Shown here piece after piece: positions 1 to 50,780 of a DNA stretch of 64,000 bases. The notes under the pieces were generated by a model that saw nothing but the letters and a program-made list of their open reading frames with translations, was not told the DNA's origin and searched no databases. Source of the DNA: Phallusia mammillata (lineage: Eukaryota > Chordata > Ascidiacea > Phlebobranchia > Ascidiidae); contig QLIY01000692.1 in NCBI GenBank assembly GCA_003260075.1, forward strand, positions 24,160 to 88,159, read 5' to 3'. The translations under genes were made by a program, and so were the position numbers. The first letter of the stretch is position 1. Each line of letters begins with the position of its first letter.

Positions 1-163
1 GCATGAACATTTGCTGAAACGTGCATGTGAATAATAAAGCACGCTTTTTACGTCTATTCGGGCCGTCTATTATATCCGTTATTTTCCACATGAAACTCAT
101 GTCGTTTTGTTGTAAGAATATTTTTTCCCGATTTGAAAAATAATTTGATTGGGTGTTGAGTAC

Positions 164-2104
164 CTGGGGCTCGTTTGCAGATGAATCTATTGACAATGTC
201 GCATTGGTTGTCATTCCACTGGCCAGTGTACAAGGGTTTTTGAATCCACATCTCAACACAGGCCTCTTTACCGGAATTACTGGGCTCCAAGGGCTTCCAC
301 CGTCTATAAAGGCGCAGTCGCATGAAAAGGTTAATTAATGCTGTACTCCAGGGAATCAAAAGTAAAATATCGTATATTTTGCTACAGTAAAATTGGGTAC
401 ATTTGCATAAAGCGTGATTAAAGGAATGTGCACGAAAGAATACACCGTAAATTTTGACCTCAAACCCTCAATACGTGACAAACATAGAAAAAAGCAAATC
501 ACAGAAATGATTGTCAAAATCAAAAACCAGTACCGAAGCAAAATGTTATCTAAACACAAATTTGTAAGCGGGCCCAAACCGTAAAGTACAAGCGCTAAAT
601 TCGGCACAAACATTATTTTTTAATAAAACCTTAAAGTTTACTTTACCAACTTAAAATTGTCACACAAATATGGCCTAGTGTAAGTTAAGCCGAAATGAAG
701 CCCATTTGTTTAGCTAAAGCCTAAACCCTCTATCACTTCAGGTTTGATAAGAAAACGCAAATTTGACTTAGCAACTAGCGATAAGAAAATAAGACAACTT
801 ACTGTACAGTAGGGTCGTAAGGCGAGCCATCTGACCATTTCCAATCGTTTTCAGCTGAACTATCCGTTAAACCAATCCACCACCTCGTATCATCCTTGTT
901 AACAAGGTAACTATCGTACACCCAATCCTGTACAACACAAAGTTTTTTATTTTATTTTGTCAACCCGTTTAAAACCGGAATACACCGGCGAATACACAGA
1001 ATAAAGTATTTTGTTTTTTGGACACCCTAATCGAACTTTGTACCTCCGATGCGGGTTTAAACTAACTTGAACGTTTAGTAGGTGTAGTATAAATGAGAAT
1101 CGTGTCGTTTGTTGCAAAAGTTTTGACACACCCTATCAACATAAAATATTGGTTACAACAAACTTTTACACCAGTTCCATATCAATGACTTTTATTGAGA
1201 ACGATTATTATATAGGATGAAATTGAAGTGATTTTACAAAATGTGAACAAAATCCTACTGTTTGAAAAGTCAATTTGCAGAAACATAAATGAATAACTGG
1301 GATCGGCCGTAAAGCGTCCATGAAGACCAGTGATCACGGCACACTCATATATAAACAGCGTTGCCATACCGTCCTTATTTCTAAGATTTGTCCTTATTTT
1401 TGAATTGAGTCCTTATTTTGTCCTATTTTCATCAATTATACTAGTCAAATCCCTGCTACAGGTAAAAGCAAACCTAGACCTGAGCTGTTGTGAGATGCAC
1501 ATAGTATTTTCTACGAACAAAGAATTGCTGGAACAGCTTGTTTCCGACCAAAATATTGCCAATGATATGAATAAGTGCAAAGATTTGTTCAAAACGTTTG
1601 TTTCGTTTCGTATGCCCCCCCCCCTTATTTCTAAGAAATGTCCTTATTTTTGAATTGAGTCCTTATTTTGTCCTATTTTCATCAATTATACTAGTCAAAT
1701 CCCTGCTACAGGTAAAAGCCCCCCCCCCCTTTTTCGGTTGTCCTTATTTTTGGTTTCAAGTCGATGGCAACCCTGTACATAAAAGACAGTACGCCAGGCC
1801 CATTGAAGGCGTCACAAATTTTTCTAGCATACGCATTGCCAGATGGGAATGCTTGATGACCGACTGAATCGGTATGACGCCTTCAATGGGCCTGGCGCAC
1901 TATGATTTATGCAGAAACAATTGACATATCAACTTACACGTTCTTCAACAGTCGCAAAACTAGCAAGATGACCGTGATTTTGCTGGCACCATGATTCAGC
2001 ATCTAACCACGTGGTGGGAGCTTGAGGTTCTAGTTCTTGTTCAGAGAAATACCAGCACATGTCGTTGAAACGTAACCAGCCAGTGGAACATTCTTGTCCG
2101 TGCA
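164..2104 (-). CDS. Gene A: 5' part of a multi-CTLD lectin gene, partial at the left edge
   Basis: Transcribed leftwards and cut by the window edge. Three exons with GT/AG borders are visible: 1938-2104, 803-927 and 164-303. Their phases (1-0, 0-2, 2-1) match the first CTLD exons of gene B one for one, and the middle exon is 125 nt in both. Together they give a complete C-type lectin-like domain: CSTGW start, HGHLASF, WWIGL core, LEPSN where EPN is usual, then WNDNQC and FICK. The signal-peptide exon should lie above 2104 but I could not identify it. An ATG at 2126 is in the same open frame but would give no signal peptide; the acceptor TTGTAG just before the CTLD fits the paralogue better. 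The gene probably continues as a large receptor like gene B. Confidence 0.8.
1776..1911. repeat. Palindromic MITE, 'gtacgccaggcc' family
   Basis: The left arm agtacgccaggcccattg and its near-perfect inverted copy caatgggcctggcgcact flank about 60 bp. Related copies occur near 12170-12329, 20052-20150 and 32513-32651, some carrying an internal 'tctagactgcggtgg' segment. No coding capacity. Confidence 0.6.
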
Positions 2105-2519
2105 CTACAACGTAAATTGAATTCATTGTTATTTTTACAAGTACAATTGTTTATGTCAGAGATCTTTTCCCCCCCCCCTGAATTCATTGTTATTTTTACA
2201 AGTACAATTGTTTATGTCAGAGATCTATAGAGTGGGTCGTTTACAGAGGTGCAATACTTGAAATCTTGAAAACTCCTTTGTCGTAACGCCGTTTTCTCAT
2301 GACAATGGTGTTTTAAGATTACATGTTTCATCACTACCAAAATCGTACGACTCAAAAATAAACGTCGAAAGCTAACATATCACGTCAGTTGGATGTAAAA
2401 TTCCATATAGAACATTTGACTCTATGAGTTGGTTTAATAAATTAAGCACCATTTTACCACTGTTTGTATAGTAGACGTGTTTCAGGAATTTATACCAGTT
2501 ATGGCTACACGGCCTAGTG

Positions 2520-2857
2520 CAGTGTTTCTCAAACTTTTTGCCTTTGTGGACCCCTTTCGATACTATCAAGCTAATCGCGGACCCCTTTAAAGGTTTTGGT
2601 ATTTTTTGTCCTTTCTCATTAACAAGCAACCAAAACAGGGTGCGGAATGTACCACGTTTGGTCCAGGACCTAAATTTTAAATTTTAATCCTTTTGTCTGT
2701 GTAGCGACATCGGAAATCAACAAGAAAGAGCCCCCCCCCCATTAAGCACCATTTTACCACTGTTTGTATAGTAGACGTGTTTCAGGAAATTATACCAGTT
2801 ATGGCTACACGGCCTAGTGCAGTGTTTCTCAACCTTTGTTACTCTGCAACTCCCTTT

Positions 2858-2924
<67 letters not shown>

Positions 2925-3273
2925 TTTTTTTAAATCGCGCTTTATTAATCTCCATGTCCGCAAATTTAGAAAGTTGTCGCGGACCCCCTAAAAATGCTGT
3001 GCGGACCGCCGGTTGAGAACCACTGCTTTAGAGGTTTTCTAAGAGAACGCGACCCACCAGAATGTGTTTTTACATTTACTAACAAATGTCCTACAGAAAA
3101 CCCCATGGCTCATGTCACCATGCTGTTGTGACAATTCTAAATCAAATTTCCGAGTCAGTTACTATGCTAAACAATAGTAATGGGGAAAGTTTTTATGATA
3201 AAATCATCCCGAGTTGGGTTGCGTCTTCGCGACCCCTTCAAAAATGTTTGGCGACCCCCCCTAAGAAACACTG
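2520..3273. mobile_element. hAT-like non-autonomous element, disturbed by assembly joins
   Basis: Begins cagtgtttctcaa and ends aagaaacactg. It is bordered by the 8-mers gcctagtg and gtctagtg (7 of 8 identical), as expected for a hAT target duplication. An internal 'ggttgagaaccactg' end at about 3027 suggests a nested or chimeric copy. The block around 2741-2840 repeats 2437-2540 and is followed by a 66-nt C run, so the interior is not reliable. Confidence 0.5.
2859..2924. other. Homopolymer C run (probable assembly gap)
   Basis: 66 consecutive C. The sequence before it repeats bases found about 320 bp upstream. It resembles the other long C/G runs in the window and is more likely a placeholder or misassembly than native DNA. 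Translations across it give artificial proline or glycine runs. Confidence 0.7.
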
Positions 3274-4741
3274 GTCTAGTGTATTCATCTACTACTGATA
3301 TATATACAAAGCGATAATTTGATAAGAGTACGCGAAGAAATAAGCGAAAAACTTTTTTCCAGCAAATCTAATTTTAGGTCTAGTGATTCGACAGGCAATA
3401 TGTATGAGGATAATGCAACTGGCTGTGATTTGATTTCACTTTCGGCAAAGAACATCGCGAATATATTCATTTCTGGTAAGCTTTAATCCTTGGTAGCACC
3501 CTGTCGTGAATTTCAATTTCGCTACAGCCTTCTGGGTTTTTATGCCTTTGTTTAAACATTAGCTTGCTCAACCAGTTTGGAACTCTCGGCTTGGCAGACT
3601 GGTCAAATGCATATAACACTAACTAACTATAACCGGTTTTGTGAGTGTAATCAGGTTGCAAAAACAGTTTTTTTATTTTTAGTGATTAGGTCTGTTTATT
3701 CTTACCCAAACAGATGCTGGCTGCTAGTGCAAAGAACGCGAAGTACATTGAAGTCACCATCCTCCGACTAACATAGACCAGAGGTAGAATTAATCCGCTT
3801 CCCTTGGGTGATAAATTCACACCGCTTCAGCCCTACTTTATTTCTGCGACAAAAATTCAATCAGCCTGTCAGAAAAGAATCATTTTTTGTACCACAAAGA
3901 CTTTTTTTTCATACATATTAACTGGCTATAAATGCTTTACCAAAATAACAGACTTATTGCCGTTGTTAAGAGTGTTTTTTGCGCTAAGTAAACATAACTT
4001 TTAACAATTTTCAAGAATCTTTTTGATTAAATTCAAACGCATTCTAATTTTTTAAAACGTGTAACCAGAAATTAGCTAAAATGCTTGTATTCATACTAGG
4101 AAGAACGAACAAAAAATCTTATATTGTTTTAACATAATCGCCAATTTGTCACAAGGCAAAGTGACCGTTTTTTTTTACCTAACTCGATCTACACCGTATA
4201 AAAAATCCGCACAAATTAGCTGGCAAATGCCTAAACACATGCACCCGACAGCACGTCCAGACGCAGAACATTCTAGAAGCGAGCAATGCCCTTCATAACC
4301 CTCTGATATCAGGTGTTAAAACGAAATGTGCGATAATTATTAATTGGTGCCGCGACTGACGACTACGCAAACATGCAGTGTGCCTTGATATCAATCATTC
4401 ATACGCCACGCACTGGCAGAAACTCATAATTGCCATACCTTGTGTGTGTTACGGGTGCCTAATACAAATATAATTATAAGTGGTGGTTGGGGCAGTCCGT
4501 ATTTGCGCTTGGTACCGTTGGTTAATACGCATTTTTGGATCATATTTGCCGACCTATCATATTTGCTACGTGTTGAACTGTCGCAGACATAACGACCAAC
4601 AACGGTCTGAGCTTCAGCTCAAGATACGAAAGCATATGTCGGGAAACTGGTTTATAACAGCAAATGCCAAGTAGCCTTAATGTAAAGCCAAATTTTAAAA
4701 ATCTGGGCAAAAATATGCAAAAAAGTTGGGGACTGTACACA

Positions 4742-4842
4742 CAGCAAACCTCGGTTAATAGGGACCTGTTTGAACCAAAAAAAATTGTCAGGATTAGGCG
4801 AAGATTCGAATTAAGCGAATCCGGTTTACCCGACGTTTACTG
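4742..4842. mobile_element. Short TA-type MITE (cagtaaacctcggttaat family), copy 1
   Basis: Ends resemble cagcaaacctcggttaat and its inverted partner gacgtttactg, followed by TA. Two further copies, at 12590-12678 and 20755-20853, share the interior (gattaggcgaagat...). The termini resemble Tc1/mariner or pogo type non-autonomous elements. The left flank here is CA rather than TA. Confidence 0.55.
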
Positions 4843-5657
4843 TATATCTTCTGAAATACACAATGGTTTTCAATTACCTGTATTAATGTAAACTATTTAC
4901 TCCTCAAGGCCATATTACCACACTGAAATGGTGGACCGTCTTCGTTCATTTGCGATCTGGTGTTTCAAAGAACGGACAATCTCCCTCAAGAAGTAGTAGT
5001 TAAGTATTCGTGGGCGTAGTTTAAAGTCATACCCGGGACTGGACTTGAAAATTCTTTAGATTACTACTAAATATTGGCATACTGGCTAAGTTAAAAAAAA
5101 CGGTAACTCATAGTGGAAGACAAAATGTATTGCACTTTATTAGCAACGATATTTCACATGCGAACACGAAACCACATGACAAAATAACAGATTCTGATTG
5201 GCTACCAAAGGTCGATTGTCACGTGACGAGATAGATGACGGTGATTGGACGTCGGAGGGATTGGCAAATGTACATGATTACTTCAGGAGTGTCCTCTCTT
5301 GTGTAAAAATCAAGCCTCTGCGTCGATTCCCTTTAAAACACAATGCACATAAATGTCAATGTCAGCATTTTTGAAACATTCACACAGGTAATATAGCCTT
5401 TTTTGTTGATTAGTCTATTAGGCAGTTGCCTTGTACAGCTTTGTAAAGCTCTTTTAAATGGCCAATAAGAAATGTCGAACACTTTTCGTTTTTTTGTGCT
5501 GAAGAAAGTGAAAAACGATTTCTTAAGGTCAATTTGTCAAGTGCAAAACTAATTTTAAACTCAATACTTTTACAGAGGGGCACCAAGTTGCAAATTAGTT
5601 CGTTTCAAACTGGTCTTATGCTTTCAAAACTGCTGTTAATATCCTAAAGCCCTATGA

Positions 5658-6155
5658 CAGGGATGGCGAACCTTTTTAGTTAAATGGGTCATACATGAAG
5701 TCATAACTCAGAAAGAAAACAAAATGGGTCACATATTATTTTACTACATGCCAATGTCAATGAGAAGTTTGTTGCTACATCTTCTCCGCAAGTCCTGCAA
5801 TCCTAGGAAGTTTTAAGCTTAATATACACGCAGTATCTGAGCTGAGGCGATTCCTGGCACTGGATATTGTAAAATTCATGTGTGACAAGGATTCGCATGA
5901 ATATGTGGAACCGAACAGCGTCAACAAAGTTAGAACAACTCGTTTTAAGTTGTACGTTTAAATAAACATATCTGTTGCCTCACAATTGACTCAACAATCT
6001 GTGTTTTAAGACAATATGCAATCTGGCAAAGGGCTTCAACTTAACTGTTGTGTTGCTTTTTAATCTTGGAAGTCTGGTAACCCTACCTATAGTAATCAGT
6101 ATAAATTTAAAAAACTACAAGTGGGTCACTAAAATTCAGTGGTTCGCCATCTCTG
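5658..6155. mobile_element. hAT MITE with exact 8-bp target duplication
   Basis: Inverted termini cagggatggcgaacc and ggttcgccatctctg (one mismatch), flanked on both sides by the 8-mer ccctatga. It is 498 bp and has no transposase. It lies directly downstream of the last exon of gene B. Confidence 0.85.
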
Positions 6156-6233
6156 CCCTATGAGAACAAATAAAATTTGATTTGATACTCTGAAGTTGTA
6201 GAGTAGAGATTCGTTTTTATAAGACGCAAGTAT

Positions 6234-45379
<39,146 letters not shown>

Positions 45380-48228
45380 GGTTGCAATTCTTAACCTCCA
45401 GGCAACCAGTTTAACTAAACTAATCAACGAAAAACTAACCATGAAATACAATAAAATCCACAAACATAAAGTCGTGTAAAAACAATTTCAACTTATTGAC
45501 AGCAATATATTTAAAAACTATCCTGAAATTGGCCCGACTGCATTTTCGCAGGTTTCCTAACATCTGCAATACGGATCAGAACTACAGGAATGCATAAACG
45601 TTTGTATCTGCGTTAATCATTAGATATGATCCAAAAACAATAAAGATAACGAGGAAGATTGGCGGAAAACAACGCCATAAAACTGGCTGTGCATGCATAA
45701 ACTGCCATAGTTTACGACTTGCAATACACGGAGTTTGCAACGTAACATAATTCGAGCCAGGAACGCGTTGCCCCATTGAGTGTTGTGCGACAGTGTTGTT
45801 TTTGTCAACATTTTACGACCATAACGCAGATTTCGCAACGTAAAATGTGAATTTGCAGAGTGGGAGCTGATTTCCACGTTTTTAAAGTTGTTGTTAAGCA
45901 TTGCAATAAACATTTACAAAAATGGAGTTCTTTCAACACCATTGAAAAGTCGCACATTACTATCGCTTCGTAATACTTATGCTCTTGTTTGGTTGAATTT
46001 TTCCATAGCTTGGTTGATCAACGTCTTATTTTTTTCTTGTTCCTAAAGGTTACGCAATTCATTTATGGTAGGAGTCGGGACAAAAAGTCAAGGTTAAACT
46101 GCATATTGTTTGTATGCTAACCACATTTAGCGGTACAGTGCCGCTGCGTTTATAAAACATTTGGAATTGGGATAAAAGAATAACTTGTTTCGCCACTACT
46201 ACAACAGTCGTGTGTATCCAAAGTATTTTTAGCAAGTACTAACTTACTAGCGCCGTCAAGCGGATGCAAATATAACAGTTATATTTTGCCATTGCACCTA
46301 AACTATAGCATATTTTAAAACGTTAATATATTCCCCACACTTATTTTATACGGGTCCCATATTATTCATCTGCTTTTATAACCTTAGTTGTTTTTGCAGG
46401 CAAAAATTCATGAGTTCCCACACATGCAAAGTTGAAAATAATGCATTTTAATACCATCAGTAAGTTTGGGGTTGTAAGGTAAAACACAGTGGTCAGTACC
46501 TGGCTTCAATAATTAAGCTATGAAAGTACAACTATTACTTCAGACATTGTTTGAAGTTTGTTCTATTTAATGTTCTATGGCAAAGGAAAGCAGTAAATAG
46601 AAGCAAAATAAAGTGAAACACAACAATCGACAACTGCAAATGGCAAATTTTACAAAATTTTTATTTAACTTAAACATTGTTAAAAAAATTTTAGGGGCCA
46701 GTGGGGTAAGCATGGAACTACTACCATCTGTGAAAGTTTCACCTAAATCCACCAACCATTTCATGGCAAAATAGGGTGGACAAAATTCAGAAAAGAAAAA
46801 AAAAATCGAGTAAAATCCACATGTGCCCCCTTCAGAAAAGGGGACCAATCATAAGCACAAGTAAGGCAAAAAGAAGAACATTTAAATGCAGTATTTACCT
46901 GTAATACCCTCATTATCTTTCTTTGATTTATGCTTGCCGAGTAGTCACTCTCACACCTGACACACCAAGAATCACATTGTTAGAAAAATCCATGAGTCCA
47001 TGAGACTCCTAAAACTATTAAAACCTACTTATAAGTAGGACATGTTGCTTCCATATGCACACTTGTTACAAACGACTCATTTTTGTTCGGTTTTCCACAT
47101 TTTAATATTTCACCCAAATTAGTTCTTCACTAGTAAGGTCAGGTTACTGCATGTTTCACTATAATCCTGCAGATTTATAGTGTCACTGAAAGTGTTATCT
47201 TGTAAGCAAACCATATTTGTTTGCTTCTTAGCTGAATAACTTATGGTATTGCAAATGCAGTGAAAAGGGCACTAAGATAAAGACACAAATTTGCAGGAAA
47301 ATATTGTTTAATGCAAGTGCATAGCTTCAAAAATTCAACCTACTTCATTCTAAACATGAAAAACATCTGAAATAAAAGAAAATAATTTATGTTGATAATT
47401 CTTCAAGAGACACAAGCTATGTCATTCTGTCAGTGCTATGTATTTTGACACAATTTTGTTTTTTAAACTGATAATGGTTCAAACTTGCATGAAAACCTTA
47501 ATTTGATTAACCCAGTCAACATTTACAAAGCATCAAAGCTGCTGATTACTAAAAAATTAAATGTTCAGTGATATAGCCAACCGAGCAACAGCCTTTTGTG
47601 CCAATAAGATAAATTATGCTTTCTGGTTAAGATTTGGAAAAAACATTGTAATCATTTGTTTGGCTGCTCTCAGTGCATTCAAAATTGTGAATGGCGACAT
47701 ATGCAACAGCAACACTTGGTCTAGTGTTTTTGATCAAAAACGTCTGTTTTAACACAAATTAATCCACATTTAATTAAATTTGCGTGGTTTAGAAGTGGGT
47801 ATTAGGTTCAAATTCCGTTACACTTTTCAGCAAAAATCTTTTTGTAAAAAATTCACTTACCTGAACCAATGCTGTTTTTTAACAAGCACAAGCGCTACTT
47901 CGTTGCTTTCTGTTATTTTACTGTTCTGCTAACGTTAGCTAGGATTGATACAATTGAGACTCAGACAACAGAGGCAAAAACAGAAATATTTTGCCGCCGT
48001 TTTCACCTAGAATATTTTCTGCTCAAATCCGTCACAGACATCACACTTCGCAGTAGTTTTTTTTTTAATGGGGTGAACTAATTTTACAAAGACTTGTTTC
48101 AAAGAAAACTTAAAATCAATATTGCTTCGAAAATTGCACTAACAACATTGATTACAATTAAAAAAAACGTATGATTTATTCCAATTAAAACAAAAGTGCA
48201 CTTTTTTTAGGAATTAACTTTATTGCGT
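45380..48228. other. Intergenic region between gene B start and gene C1 end
   Basis: The two genes are on the same strand, so this region should contain the promoter of gene B and the 3' UTR of C1. I find no further exon, no clear TATA box and no domain. From about 47030 the sequence is the left part of the segmental duplication shared with 54185 onwards. Confidence 0.5.
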
Positions 48229-50183
48229 TTATTTTTGTTTTATTGCATTTATTTTTGTTAAGCATGAGTAAGCTATGTCGCCCCAGTACTTTGCCCATGA
48301 AACAGGTGTGGAGCCCTTTGCAAGCTTGTAACCTCCAAAGAGAGTTAATGCTAGAATTACACATGCAGAAAATGCAGCCTCTCGTTGCATTCTTATAAAA
48401 ACAGGATTCGTTTTAAACATCTCTTCTACAATATTGCCGCGTACATTTTTATGTGGAAATGGATCTTTAGGGACTTCCACACCCAGAAATTCACACAACG
48501 GCTCCCATCCATCTTTTACGCAGTACACAAGAAGTTTGTCCTTGGGAGCATTCTAAAACAAAAGATTGTGTTGATTGATAAACTTTTCACACATTGTCTA
48601 AACACAACTACACTTTCATTCTGGGTGGTATTTGTTTTCTCCCAAGTTAAGTACACAGATTCGCCACACTTGATTCTAAAATTATGCACACTAAGTATGG
48701 CTTGCCAAAATTTGTGTATGAAAGCATTTCAGCTGAAAACTAATCAAAAAGAATTTGTATATAATGACCCAAAGAGAACAGACATAAAACGATAAGCTTT
48801 ATTTTGAGATGAGGTGATGAAATTAAGGTAATCAGAAACATGCCACATGCTACGAAGCTAGTTCAGTCAGTTCATTTTGACTAGATGATGTGACTGTATT
48901 TAGTAAACTACCTGCAAGACATGTGCATTATGTCTTCGGTATGTCATCCTGATCAGAAGTTCATTTAATGGTGATGTACCAAACAATGACAAAGGTGGGC
49001 TTTCCCAACCATACACAGCAACAGCGGGGGGGGGGTATGGCAAAAAAACAAATGTGGTTATGTTTGGGGGCCTATGAGTAGATATAATGTTTCCATTCAT
49101 TACTGCACATTATGAGTTTACCACATGTATTGCAAAACACAGTTTAGACTCAGACCATTTGTCATACCTTTGAACAAAGTGGATTCTTAGCATCATGAAG
49201 GTATATGTGTTGCTAGTTGCAACTTATTGATGCCGTTACCAATCGCATATACTTGTACAAACAATCATGTTGTTTAATGCCAGAAAGATAGACCCAATCG
49301 TAATTAGGCAAATAATGTACACCTGTATGTGATGCTTGTAATTAAATAATAAACAGAACATAGCATACAATTAGCAAGATATATATATAGGAAAGCCGCC
49401 TTTGTAGTTGTTGACAATGTTTAGAAAAAATTGAAACTACATTTGATACTACGATTGTGGATCCAAAGCCTATTATTTAAAAATTACAAACAAAAACAAG
49501 ATCTTACCTAATCTTCGGCCAAAAGTACCTAGTCCCCTTAGCGTGGGTGAAAGAAAAGTGGTAAGTCTGTAGGAAAATGATGTTAAAGTTTTGTTTTGGG
49601 CTTCAATACTTGACCACCAAGTATCCTCATCAGGTCTTAACATCAAAATAATCTAAACGAAGATTGTTCAAGTTGCATAGAAAAACTAATTGAGATAATT
49701 CCAATTAATAGAACCATAAATGGTCAACCTTTTTACGCAATTTACCACATTGTACCAACAAACAAATGATGTAAAAGCATCAAGACAATAAATGATAAGC
49801 TGCAGATGAATAATAAACAAATGATTTTCTTGACAAATGAATATGGTTAGGCTCTTCTATCCATTTTTCATCAAAAGGATTATGTGCTGACTGATATGCA
49901 ACTAACCAGATTTGACTTCATTGTCATTTACCTTCGATTCTGGAAAAGCTTTGTGAATTTCATCCCAAAAGTATGCGGCTGGTATGTCAGTGACAGCATC
50001 AACATTTTCGTACATTCGTCTAAAATCCTCAGTTGTGCTTCCATTTTTAAATATACGTTCCCAGTCATCTCCAAGAATGGTGTAGTTTTCCAGGAAGTCA
50101 TACACTTCATAGCCAAGCATTTGCAAAGCTAATTGCATGGTCTTTGTCCCAGTTTTGCTCATGCCAGCACAAATGACTTTCAT
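48229..50183 (-). CDS. Gene C1: Sulfotransfer_4-like small membrane protein, four exons
   Basis: Exons 49932-50183, 49508-49652, 48912-49024 and 48229-48552; 277 residues. N-terminal KVICAGMSKTGTKTM resembles the 5'-PAPS/P-loop segment of Sulfotransfer_4-type proteins, and exon 2 has MLRPDEDTWWSSIE like their RDPD.W motif. VKDGWEPLCEFLGVEVPKDPFPH is typical of the C-terminal half. A hydrophobic stretch AFSACVILALTLFGGY follows near the C terminus, suggesting membrane anchoring. The start at 50183 is chosen because C2 begins at the same codon. The acceptor of exon 3 is spoiled by a G run at 49026-49035; C2 shows a normal AG there. The catalytic role is inferred only. Confidence 0.75.
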
Positions 50184-50443
50184 TTTGACACTGTTGTTAC
50201 TTGTTAGCAATAACAAACTAATTATACAACAATCTGTAAGTAATGTGATAAATGTACCATGAACTGCATTGCTTGTACCATTATCAAACATTAACTAGAA
50301 TAGTGGTTTTCCTATATATTGCCAGTTTATATATACTACATCATATTTAACGATGTATCACTACACCATTTACTATATTTATAATGGATATATATTTGAC
50401 ACCTACATTTCATTGGGTCCCTATCTTTTCCGGACTCTTTATA

Positions 50444-50780
50444 CATGTGGTTCTTAACCTTTTTTCTGTTGTTACCCACAAAATGTTTTCATGGATATCA
50501 ATTACCCCTTTTTAGAAAAACATCACCTAATATAGCTTGCATTCCAAAAAAACCACAGAAAAACAAAGTCATTATTTATTGTACATTCAAAGGTTCATTT
50601 CAAATGCAGTTAATGGAAGGTTGATACTGCTTTTTAGCTACTAAGCTTGCAAATCTAGGCTGAGTGCAGGAGAGACAACATCACATATCATTATCAATCT
50701 GAAGCATAAATCTATGTTACCCCTTACAAAATGCCAAATTACCCCTTTGGGGGTAATTACACACAGGTTAAGAACCACTG
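50444..50780. mobile_element. hAT-like MITE
   Basis: Left end catgtggttcttaacc, right end ggttaagaaccactg, with ctttata on both sides. The interior includes 'acccacaaaatg' and 'taccccttt' segments. Present in unit 1, not seen at the equivalent place in unit 2. Confidence 0.6.

Larger units (their letters stand above)
2105..6233. other. Intergenic region between gene B 3' end and gene A
   Basis: About 4.1 kb with no gene I can support. It holds a composite hAT-like element (2520-3273), a short TA-type MITE (4742-4842), a hAT MITE with exact target duplication (5658-6155) and several poly-C joins with duplicated flanks (about 2169, 2731 and 2859). The first exon and promoter of gene A should be somewhere here. 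The remaining open frames are short, rich in repeat sequence and show no domain. Confidence 0.6.

Noticed and set aside
2777-3016. Open frame with a long proline run
   Set aside because: The run is the translation of the 66-nt C tract, which looks like an assembly gap; no domain on either side.
4664-4891. 75-codon plus-strand frame
   Set aside because: Mostly made of the TA-type MITE sequence; no similarity to a protein family.
47869-48081. Plus-strand frame with a hydrophobic start, and its counterpart at 55139-55327
   Set aside because: The two are duplicated DNA, but their reading frames do not agree beyond a short stretch, so there is no sign of coding constraint.
49902-50291. Longer N terminus for C1 starting at 50291
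   Set aside because: The extra 36 residues are not preserved in C2, whose frame opens at the MKVICAG start; the shorter start is used for both.
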